Positions 56,461 through 64,000 of a stretch of DNA of 64,000 nucleotides are shown piece after piece (position 1 is the stretch's first letter; every line of letters begins with the position of its first letter). This DNA is from Tenodera sinensis (lineage: Eukaryota > Arthropoda > Insecta > Mantodea > Mantidae), in contig CM060963.1 of assembly GCA_030765045.1 (NCBI GenBank), forward strand, positions 120,850,735 to 120,914,734, in the 5' to 3' direction. Both the position numbers and the translations under genes were made by a program. The notes beneath the pieces are model-generated. The model made no database searches and was not told where the DNA came from. It worked only from the letters and a program-made list of their open reading frames with translations.

Positions 56461-56678
56461 TTTGTCCAGTGTGTAGATTATTCCAGGGCCAATGAAGAAC
56501 AGCCAAAACCTTGGAGCTCCAGTAAGTCTTGCAAGCCCATGGACTAGACACAATATATACAATGCTACATATAAACTGTGTGTTGACCAGAAGAATTTAT
56601 ATGCTTTTTTTCTGATGATAGGGTGAGCAAATACGAAGATAATCACCATTACAATAAATAAAAGCACACCAGTCAATC
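56461..56678 (-). CDS. Duox: Dual oxidase (Duox) exon, transmembrane/heme-binding segment
   Basis: 218 bases: two bases completing a Gly codon, then 72 codons starting LTGVLLFIVMVIIFVFAHPI and ending FIGPGIIYTLDK. Acceptor TTTCAG at 56679 and donor GTGAGT at 56460-56455. Two hydrophobic helices are visible. The pair of His in STHSLYVALYILCLVHG is 13 residues apart, the spacing of heme-ligating His in a NOX-family transmembrane helix. The segment then leads to RFWLFFIGPGIIYTLDK, which precedes the FAD domain exon at 48377. The missing first base of the Gly codon and all upstream exons lie beyond Ty3 copy 3 or outside the window. Confidence 0.95.
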
Positions 56679-57217
56679 CTGAAATAAACAAAATGAAATA
56701 CTTTTAGCTTTATTGCAAATCATAGAATCTGTTACTCATATCTGCTATAGTAATTAATAAATCACCTTTGGTTTGTCCACTAGGTGCTATTTTAAAATTT
56801 TATTCAGCATCTCCAAAGTTATAAACGTTCTGCTTCTACAATGGAACTCTGATAATTTGAACATTTACGAGTATAATTCAAAATCATTGTTAATTCGAAG
56901 ATTTTTCTTGGTCCCTTGAATTTTGTATTAAAGCATTGTAAAAAAGTCATGAAATATGGATTTCATTTCTCTTAATTCAAAGTTTTCGCTTTCAGATATG
57001 CCAGTTGAAAATTAATCTAAGTGTGGAAATTTAATTTGACAACTTCATCCAGTGTTTCTGCAAAAGAGCTCATTGCTGCTGGGTATTTTCTTTGGTTGGA
57101 ATGCAGTGTGTGGGCTGGAATAGCTCTCCTAGCTGTTGGCCTTGAGCTTCTATACCTGATCCCAGATTCCCTTTGAAGCTGTAAAATTCGTTGTGTCCTA
57201 GTTATTTGATCGCCATT
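56679..57217. other. Duox intron with a possible pogo-like remnant
   Basis: 56840-56920 (CTCTGATAATTTGAACATTT, TTAATTCGAAG) resembles termini of pogo-like elements, but no inverted partner was found. The final bases TCGCCATT before the Ty3 LTR mimic the inner PBS border of copies 1 and 2. Confidence 0.3.
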
Positions 57218-57954
57218 TGAAGCTGAAGTCGTTGGTGACGTGACGTTGCCCTTCGATGTAGCTCGCCCCGGCTAGTTCTGCAAGAAATCTCTTTATCTCG
57301 GGTTTGCGTAAGTGTAATGGACAACCCAAGAACAACTTTGCATATCATTTTATTGTCTATTAAATATTTTCGGGAGTTATGCCGAAAATATTTGTATCTA
57401 TAGAGGAATCGCCCTCACATCCACGCAGCACGACCTCCCGTACTGGTCTCTGGTTGAGTAATCACGCTTTCTCTCTTACCCACGCTAAGAAGACCGTTCT
57501 CTTCCAGTTTGAATGTCATGACGTCATCCAAGAAAGCCTCGTATCCAAAATGCTATTTCCCTTTCCCGCAATTTAGAAATGTCCCTTTCTATTATAACAT
57601 GTTCTTTTATGAATTTCAAATATATAATTACCTTTTTAGGATTAAACGATGTTTACTTTATATTTTATTAAATATATCGCGCGACTTTTAAGGTTTGTAG
57701 AACTGACTTTCGAACGTGTATTTAAACTATGTGGTATGACGTCATGACTCGTTAATTTCAAACCAATAATGCGTTTATCCTACAAATTTAACGACTATTA
57801 TTTACTCATATCTTGCTCACCTTACAACACTTCCTGCTATATTATCTATTTATGTTATTACTCAATATTTATCGCAAATCTCATATCCGGCAATTAAATT
57901 AAAACGTGTCTTTTTCAAAAGCCCATTCGATCGGAAATCTAAATTTCGGTATCA
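57218..57954 (-). repeat. 3' LTR of Ty3 copy 3
   Basis: Homologous to the other LTRs, ending CGGTATCA. The outer boundary is uncertain: similarity to the copy 1 LTR may begin about 27 bases further left (from TGTGTCCTAG), and the partner LTR is not in the window. Confidence 0.75.
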
Positions 57955-58726
57955 AATGCCCCCATTTATGTTATTTTATTATTTCATAATAAAATAATGT
58001 AAATGTCTTGCCCGAAAGAAAAATTAAAAATTACTCCTGTATTTTGAATAATCGGCAACACTCCCATTATATACAATTTTCAATTACACTGTTTTTGAAA
58101 TTGGTTATTAACACATTTTCTCATTATTCTTTTTAACATGACAAACAATTGTACACTTGACTAAACATTAATCCTTAAATACTAATTACAATATGTTATG
58201 GTTTCTTCTGTGAAGCTTTTATATAAAGGTTAAATTTCAAGAGTCTTTCTTTATACTTCCTTCTTTTAGTTCATGTTTGCTCACTTCGCTCTCACTATCA
58301 CTTGCACTGTGATTTTTCACTTTTGTTATTGTAACACATATCTGTACTATATCCTTTAAGCACTAAAATGTACATATATTTATATAAATCCATTGCACTC
58401 TTTAGACAAGTTCTTTCTTTGTCTTTCTGTGATAACTATCTATACATCTAAATATTTTAACAAATGTTTACAAAGTAAATATTCTGTTTTCTCTCTATGC
58501 GGAGATGAACAATTTAACAATCTTTCTGAAGCTGTTATTGTGAGCTCTATACAATATATTTTTAAGCTCTTTGTAGTAGATAGCAATTCACATTCTGCAT
58601 TTTTCATGAATATGTAAGTACCTGATCAATATATGATTTTCAAGTAAGCTAACATTTACATTTTATCTCAAAGCTGATTGGGCGCCAATAGACAAATGAC
58701 ACTTCCAATTTTTCTTTTACATTAAA

Positions 58727-61700
58727 TCAAGGTTCCAAGGCACCACACGGTTTCTTGTATGGTCGAAGGAGTTGTTTATGCCATCTTCCCAGACATTTTT
58801 CATTTTTAACATCTTTTAATTCATAGGTATGATAACCAAATTTTGATATAATTTCTGCAGGACCTTTATATAACAATTCCATCCTTTTGTTCCTACCTCT
58901 CAAGGCACTTGATAACTTATGGTCTTTAACTAGTACCCAATCGCCTATCTTAGGTTCCCATTTATGTTTTCTACTCTTTTTCTTTAATTTTCGCTTCTCT
59001 GCCTTTTTCTTGATTCGTTCAAAAGCAATTTTCGCTCTTTCTTCTTCACTTAACTGAATGTCATTAATTTTCAGTGTTTTTGGTTCCCCTATCAATATTG
59101 GTTCTGGTTCAATTCCTAACATTAATTTTATTGGTGCAAACCCAGTAGTTACATTAATGGTGTGATTGATAATCTTTTCTATCAATGGACAATATTTCAC
59201 CCAATCCTTGTGATTATGATGTGTAAGTACACGTAAATAAATTCCTATATCTCGGAGGACACGTTCTGTTGGATTCCCTGATGGAAAGTATGAGGAACAA
59301 TGATATAACTTTATCTCATGATTTTCTAGGGTTTCTTTAAAGATTTTGCTCCGATGAACTGTAGCATTATCTGTTAAGATTGCCTGAATCTTGCCATATT
59401 TAGGCACATAATCTTTTATTATCTTTCCTACACATGTTTTGCTGCTGATATTCCTAACAGGATAAATTTTAATAAATTTACTAAAAACATCATGAAGAAC
59501 AAACATATATCTACATCCAAATTGTCCTACTGGTAGCTCCCCATGTGCATCAGCAGTAACTAGTACATTTTTCCCTTCTCTTATGATTGTCTGAGGTTCT
59601 ATATCAAATTTGATATTAAATGGTTTGGCCCTTTGACATAAATCACAGCTTGAACATATTTTTCTCACTTTCTTTGCCAAATGTTTTATATAAAAATGAT
59701 CACTAATTAGCATGATTAGCTTTTCACTACCTGTATGAGCTAGTGTTTTGTGATAAGCAAGTATAAGTTTCTCTTGTAAAGCTTTTGGTACCATTACTTT
59801 CCATTTAGGTTCAATTCTTCCATGAAATTTATAGATTTTTCCCTCATAAATACCTATATTGTCTTTTAGATTTTCTGTGATTGGTTGTGCCTTTTCTTTC
59901 AATTTCCTAAGTTCATCGTCCTCTGTTTGTAATTGTTCCAAATTTCGAAATTCTTTAGCTAATTGAGTCCCTTCTAAGGTTTTCAAATATAGTATGGTTA
60001 CATCATGTTTGTTGTCACTAATTGTATCTGGTATTGTATAATTGGTTTTCATCCTTGATAACAAATCACTAAAAATATTTTGACTTCCTGCTATGTGTCT
60101 GATTTCTATGTTATGGGATGTGATCTCATGTATATATCTAGAAATACGTGTGCTTGTGAGTTTGCAAGAGTTCATAAATGCCAAACTAACATGATCTGTG
60201 TAAACTATTACTGGGTTGTTATATACATATTGCTTAAATTTTACAAGTGCAAAGTAAATAGCTGCTATTTCTTTTTCTGTAGTGCAAGCCTGTGATTCAG
60301 TCCTTGAAAGCCCCCTTGAAGCTACAGCAATGAGGTGATCTTTTCCTTCCTCATCTTTTTGTAATATGACACTACCATAACCAAGTCCTGAAGCATCTGT
60401 ATAAATTATGTAGGGGAGATCTTCCCTAGGTTTTTCCAATAAAATTGACGCTGCAAACAATGTTTTTACCTTTTCAAAAGATTCTTGTTCTACTGATGAC
60501 CATTGCCATTTTACATCTTTTCTCAATAGTTGTCTTAATGGGGCTACTACGGTTGCATATTCCAGGATAAATCTTGACTGATAATTTAGAATACCAAGAA
60601 ATCTTCTCAATTGTTTTATATTTTTAGGAGCTGGTATTTTATTTATGCTTTCAATTCTGTCGGGATTAGGCCTGATTCCCTCATTTGAAATAACATAACC
60701 TAAAAATTCTGTCTGTTTCACAAAGAATGCAGTTTTACTTGGCTTTATTGTCATGTTTGCTTTCTTTAACTGACTAAGCACATAATTGATATGATTTAAA
60801 TGATCCTCTATATTTTCTGAAAAAATTACAAAATCATCCACATACTGAGCTACAAATTTCTTTATGGTTTCTCCAAAAATTTCATACAAAGCTCTTAATA
60901 GTGCACTACCACTGGTATTCATACCAAAGGCGCAAACTCGAAACTGATATAATATTCCTGAATGTAAAAACGCTGTATATTTTCTTAAATCTTCTCTAAG
61001 TGGGATCTGCCAAAAAGATGCTGTAAGATCTAGAGTAGAAAAAATTTTGCCCTTCTGCAATTTGTTCAATATTACCTCTACACTTTCTGGTCTAAATCTA
61101 TCAGGTTTACAATGTTGATTTAGTTTTCTCGCGTCTAATGTCACCCTAATCTTTCCATTGGCCTTATTTACAATACATAGGGGATTCACAAATTCTGAAT
61201 TCGAAATCTCAATAACCTCATCTTCTAACATTGACTTTATAACTGCATCTACCTCTTCTCTTATTGTACTAGGGATAGCTCTCGCTTTATGTGTAAAAGG
61301 TTTGATGGGTATCATCTCAAACGAATGAGTATAAATATTACATTTACCAGGTTTCTCAGAGAATACTTCTTTATTTCGGATTAATATTTCAAATAGTTTA
61401 TCCCTCTGTTGTTCATTTAGTTGATCAGCCTGAGTTACCTTTTCCCTCAACAATTCTTCTAAGTCTTCACTACTCTCCCTATCATAGTACCTAGTTGCAT
61501 CAGAAACCCTCAAATTGTCTATGAAATCATTTTTATCCCATTCTACATTTTCTTTATTATCGACACTGTACTCTTTGACATTTACTTCAGTTAATTCCAT
61601 AGCTCCTACTTTAACATATTCTACAAAGAATGTATCCCCTTGGATTTCTTCTTCCTCTTTTTCTCTTACAATAGTTTCTGAACTACTATCTTCCACAAAA

Positions 61701-62239
61701 GGCACTATAATGGTCTCATCTTCAACTTTCATTTCTAGAATCATGTTTTTAAAATTCACCACAGCTTCCCAGGCATAAAGACAATCACAACCTATTATAA
61801 TATCTGTCACAAGTCTTCCTACAATCAGAAATAAAATTCCTAGTATTCTCCCATTTATTTCAATATTTATCATTGCTTGAAATTTTACTCTCTCTTTTCG
61901 TTTTCCCACAGCTAGCGAGCAATATATCCCATTAACTGGTAAAGACATTACTTTAAAACCACTACTTTGTAAATTATCATAAAAATTTTGTGAGCATACT
62001 GTGCTATTTGATCCCGTATCTATAATTGCATTGTATTGTTTTCCATTTACTCCAATTTTGATTTTAGGTGGATCTCCTACTTTTTCGTTTTCGTCAATTC
62101 TATTTTTCCATTCTCTTTTCTTTTGTATCATCATTTGCCTTCCAGGACTATTTATTTCCGAGTACTTATCACAATCATTACTAGGATACCCAGTTCTCAC
62201 TGAAGGCGCGTTTGACCGGGTCTGGCGTTTCCCTGATTT
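58727..62239 (-). CDS. pol: Ty3 copy 3 Pol polyprotein: protease, RT, RNase H, integrase
   Basis: The frame opens at 62239 after a TAA and is entered by -1 frameshift. Numbering from 62200 gives 1157 residues. Protease DTGS 61-64. RT: motif A FSTLDLTASFWQI (Asp391) and YVDD 453-456. RNase H: Asp602 (YTDAS), Glu644, Asp669, Asp712. Integrase: zinc-binding His817-x4-His822 with Cys852-x2-Cys855, catalytic Asp884, Asp944 (LTDN) and Glu979 (NPTER), i.e. a D,D35E core. The C-terminal basic part (WEPKIGDWVLVKDH, LYKGPAEIISKFG) resembles the GPY/F module. Role: cDNA synthesis and integration. No lesion seen. Confidence 0.95.
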   Translation of the reverse strand, partial: KSGKRQTRSNAPSVRTGYPSNDCDKYSEINSPGRQMMIQKKREWKNRIDENEKVGDPPKIKIGVNGKQYNAIIDTGSNSTVCSQNFYDNLQSSGFKVMSLPVNGIYCSLAVGKRKERVKFQAMINIEINGRILGILFLIVGRLVTDIIIGCDCLYAWEAVVNFKNMILEMKVEDETIIVPFVEDSSSETIVREKEEEEIQGDTFFVEYVKVGAMELTEVNVKEYSVDNKENVEWDKNDFIDNLRVSDATRYYDRESSEDLEELLREKVTQADQLNEQQRDKLFEILIRNKEVFSEKPGKCNIYTHSFEMIPIKPFTHKARAIPSTIREEVDAVIKSMLEDEVIEISNSEFVNPLCIVNKANGKIRVTLDARKLNQHCKPDRFRPESVEVILNKLQKGKIFSTLDLTASFWQIPLREDLRKYTAFLHSGILYQFRVCAFGMNTSGSALLRALYEIFGETIKKFVAQYVDDFVIFSENIEDHLNHINYVLSQLKKANMTIKPSKTAFFVKQTEFLGYVISNEGIRPNPDRIESINKIPAPKNIKQLRRFLGILNYQSRFILEYATVVAPLRQLLRKDVKWQWSSVEQESFEKVKTLFAASILLEKPREDLPYIIYTDASGLGYGSVILQKDEEGKDHLIAVASRGLSRTESQACTTEKEIAAIYFALVKFKQYVYNNPVIVYTDHVSLAFMNSCKLTSTRISRYIHEITSHNIEIRHIAGSQNIFSDLLSRMKTNYTIPDTISDNKHDVTILYLKTLEGTQLAKEFRNLEQLQTEDDELRKLKEKAQPITENLKDNIGIYEGKIYKFHGRIEPKWKVMVPKALQEKLILAYHKTLAHTGSEKLIMLISDHFYIKHLAKKVRKICSSCDLCQRAKPFNIKFDIEPQTIIREGKNVLVTADAHGELPVGQFGCRYMFVLHDVFSKFIKIYPVRNISSKTCVGKIIKDYVPKYGKIQAILTDNATVHRSKIFKETLENHEIKLYHCSSYFPSGNPTERVLRDIGIYLRVLTHHNHKDWVKYCPLIEKIINHTINVTTGFAPIKLMLGIEPEPILIGEPKTLKINDIQLSEEERAKIAFERIKKKAEKRKLKKKSRKHKWEPKIGDWVLVKDHKLSSALRGRNKRMELLYKGPAEIISKFGYHTYELKDVKNEKCLGRWHKQLLRPYKKPCGALEP

Positions 62240-64000
62240 TTAGGTATTGCTCCTGTACTATTTCCCAAATTGTTACTTTTGTTTTCCTGCATTAAATCGG
62301 GGTTACTTCCTACCATGTTTTTGACCGTGTTAATGGCCTCAACCATTTCTGCATTTTCGGGGGAATTTCGTCCATTTGAATACCTTTCTCCCTGTCTTGG
62401 TGACCTCGGTCTAAACTCATTATCTCCGTTTGTCCAATACCCATCATTTGAATTTCTACTATGTCCAAAATAACGTCCCCGTCTACCTCGATCAAATCTA
62501 TTTGTATTCATATAATTCACCCTTATATTTCTTCCCCTTTGATTACCATTTCTATTTTGGTGACGCCCTTCCTGGTTATATCTACCTTGATTTTCCCACC
62601 GGAATGATTCCATCCTTGGTACTGGTCCCTTATATCTTTCCCTAATCTCACTTCTATTCTGATAATACTGTGCCCCTTGCCCGAAAGAATTGACAGTTTC
62701 TTTTCCTTCATATGTATTTCCAAATGCGTGTTTTGGCTTATTGACTTCTAAGGCTGATAATAATTCGATCATAGCTGCAATGCTATCGGGTCGGGCTATG
62801 ATTAGGTAGTGTTGAAGCGTTTCCGGAAAATGTGGAGTAACTATATTTATTAGATCTTTTTCATCTAAAGGAGGATCCAACATCTTCGATTTTCTCGCTA
62901 TTCTCATAAAATAGTTTACCATCGATTCCTCCGATCTAGGATTAAACTTTCCATTGCTTAATTCAACTCTAATATTAGCCTGCCTACTAGCTCCCCAATA
63001 TCTGGTTAAAAAGATGTTTCTAAAGGTCCTGTAATCATTATTGTTACCCATAGAAAGGCCTAGCCAATTAGCAGCATTACCCTTTAGACATTTTCTTACT
63101 ATAACCATCTTGTACTCCTCTGGTATACGTTTCACCGTGAAGTACTCTTGTAACCCTTCTAAAAAGGCTTTAGGATCATCTGAATCTTCATTTTCAAAAA
63201 CTGGAGGTGTCATTTCATTTAAGACATGGTTAGGCCAATGTAAATTTGAATTGTCACCTATCCCTGAGCTATTTCCGAGATCAGAATGGGAATTACTGTT
63301 ACCCCTATTTTGCATCGAAATGTCAGCTGATACACCTGGTATTGCCTCGTTTCTTGCAACTTCATTACTAAGATTGTTGTGATTACATGCATTTTCATTT
63401 AATTTCAAATTTTCTAAGGCCTCTTTTACCTGAGTAATTTCTGTTACTACCCCTTTTATTTGGTCTGTAACATCCTCCAAATTTCTAGCCTGCCTTTCAC
63501 TTTCTACATCAGATCTTTCTATTCTAACTTTACACCCCTGTAACTCTTCTCTAATTTCTTCCCTGTCTTTATCTAACCTTTGTACTACCTCTTCCCTTTG
63601 TTTGTCTAAACTATATGTTACTCTTTCCCTTTCTTTATCTAATTTTTCACTAACTTGTTGACCTAATTTCTTTTCAGAATTCTTTACTTCTTGCCGTATT
63701 ATCTCTAATTCTCCCTTAACCTGTTCTCTATTTTCTTTTACTTCTCTACTAACTTTATTAATTTCCTCCCTAACTTCTTCCCTAAAGGTTTCGAAAGCTC
63801 TCTTCTGATTTTCCAATTGCATTCCCAATTCCTGTTGTCCCTTCTCTACTTTCTGTCCTAACTCTTTACTATTTTCATCTATCTTTTGACTTAACTCTGT
63901 TCTTAATTCTTTACTATTTTCATCTATCTTTTTACTTAACTCTGTATTCATCTTTTCCACTGTTCTTAATTCTTTACTATTTCCATCTATCTTTCGACTT
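62197..64000 (-). CDS. gag: Ty3 copy 3 gag (N-terminus outside the window)
   Basis: The frame runs from the window edge to the stop at 62197, ending GNARPGQTRLQ. Coiled-coil repeats (KIDENSKELRTELSQ), including a 12-residue extra unit (around EEVVQRLDKDRE) absent from copies 1 and 2. Then the gag core (DDPKAFLEGLQEYF, FLTRYWGASRQANI) and a basic RGRN-rich tail with no zinc knuckle. It overlaps the pol frame by about 40 bases. Confidence 0.9.
   Translation of the reverse strand, partial: SRKIDGNSKELRTVEKMNTELSKKIDENSKELRTELSQKIDENSKELGQKVEKGQQELGMQLENQKRAFETFREEVREEINKVSREVKENREQVKGELEIIRQEVKNSEKKLGQQVSEKLDKERERVTYSLDKQREEVVQRLDKDREEIREELQGCKVRIERSDVESERQARNLEDVTDQIKGVVTEITQVKEALENLKLNENACNHNNLSNEVARNEAIPGVSADISMQNRGNSNSHSDLGNSSGIGDNSNLHWPNHVLNEMTPPVFENEDSDDPKAFLEGLQEYFTVKRIPEEYKMVIVRKCLKGNAANWLGLSMGNNNDYRTFRNIFLTRYWGASRQANIRVELSNGKFNPRSEESMVNYFMRIARKSKMLDPPLDEKDLINIVTPHFPETLQHYLIIARPDSIAAMIELLSALEVNKPKHAFGNTYEGKETVNSFGQGAQYYQNRSEIRERYKGPVPRMESFRWENQGRYNQEGRHQNRNGNQRGRNIRVNYMNTNRFDRGRRGRYFGHSRNSNDGYWTNGDNEFRPRSPRQGERYSNGRNSPENAEMVEAINTVKNMVGSNPDLMQENKSNNLGNSTGAIPKNQGNARPGQTRLQ
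62227..62233 (-). promoter_or_regulatory. -1 ribosomal frameshift site GGGAAAC between gag and pol
   Basis: In the gag frame the bases read CAG GGA AAC GCC, giving a canonical X XXY YYZ heptamer (G GGA AAC). The pol frame is closed by TAA at 62242-62240 and is open from there to 58727, so the slip site lies just inside the overlap. Gag stops 28 bases later. Pol has no ATG near its start (the first candidate is GTG at 62200). Confidence 0.8.

Larger units (their letters stand above)
57218..64000 (-). mobile_element. Ty3/Gypsy LTR retrotransposon copy 3, complete pol, runs off the window
   Basis: 3' LTR at 57218-57954, purine tract and hairpin (57971-57997), full pol, and gag extending past 64000; the 5' LTR is outside. 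All protein motifs are intact in what is visible. It is the only copy here able to supply reverse transcriptase and integrase. It is upstream of the first visible Duox exon and has the same orientation as the gene. Confidence 0.93.

Overview
This is an insect-like animal nuclear genome window, AT-rich and very dense in transposable elements. It has no operons, bacterial genes or CRISPR. The one host gene I can support is the 3' end of a dual oxidase (Duox) on the minus strand. Its last six coding exons lie at 56678-56461, 48377-48081, 41285-41121, 40191-40036, 34060-33932 and 25226-25098 (stop). All have GT/AG borders and compatible phases. Together they encode the second heme-ligand helix, the FAD-binding lobe, the NADPH-binding lobe and a C-terminus ending ENFG. 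The introns (8.1, 6.8, 0.9, 6.0 and 8.7 kb) consist largely of transposons. The peroxidase and EF-hand exons expected upstream would lie beyond position 64000. The order of insect cannot be fixed from sequence alone; the large, repeat-rich introns suit a big hemimetabolous genome, which is an inference.

Layout. 1-2.1 kb: a 22-bp minisatellite with a 314-bp higher-order repeat. 2.1-8.2 kb: fragments of RNase-H-bearing non-LTR retrotransposons, one of them split by a 3.5-kb R2-like element with a restriction-like endonuclease. 8.6-14.75 kb: Ty3/Gypsy copy 1. 14.8-24.4 kb: Tigger/pogo fossils, an unclassified terminal-inverted-repeat element, SINEs, microsatellites, and a three-level nest (Tigger containing Merlin containing a tRNA-derived SINE). 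25.1-56.7 kb: Duox exons separated by mariner, CR1-like, hAT, SINE and non-LTR copies, a 2.56-kb LTR element carrying a collagen sequence, and Ty3 copy 2. 57.2-64 kb: Ty3 copy 3, whose pol is intact.

The most unusual object is the LTR element at 42461-45023. Two identical 212-bp LTRs, a tRNA-Leu-type primer site, a purine tract and a 4-bp target duplication enclose one open frame. That frame joins a gag-like coiled coil, a protease-like remnant (NTSA where DTGA is expected) and 99 uninterrupted Gly-X-Y collagen triplets without introns. It looks like a retrotransposon that captured a host collagen cDNA, in the manner of host-gene-transducing retroviruses, and then integrated recently between the FAD and NADPH exons of Duox.

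The three Ty3 copies form an instructive set. Copy 3 encodes protease, RT, RNase H and integrase with all catalytic residues. Copies 1 and 2 each lack exactly 1815 bp of pol in frame, but with different crossover points inside one short imperfect homology. Gag and pol overlap in the -1 frame at a GGGAAAC slippery heptamer.
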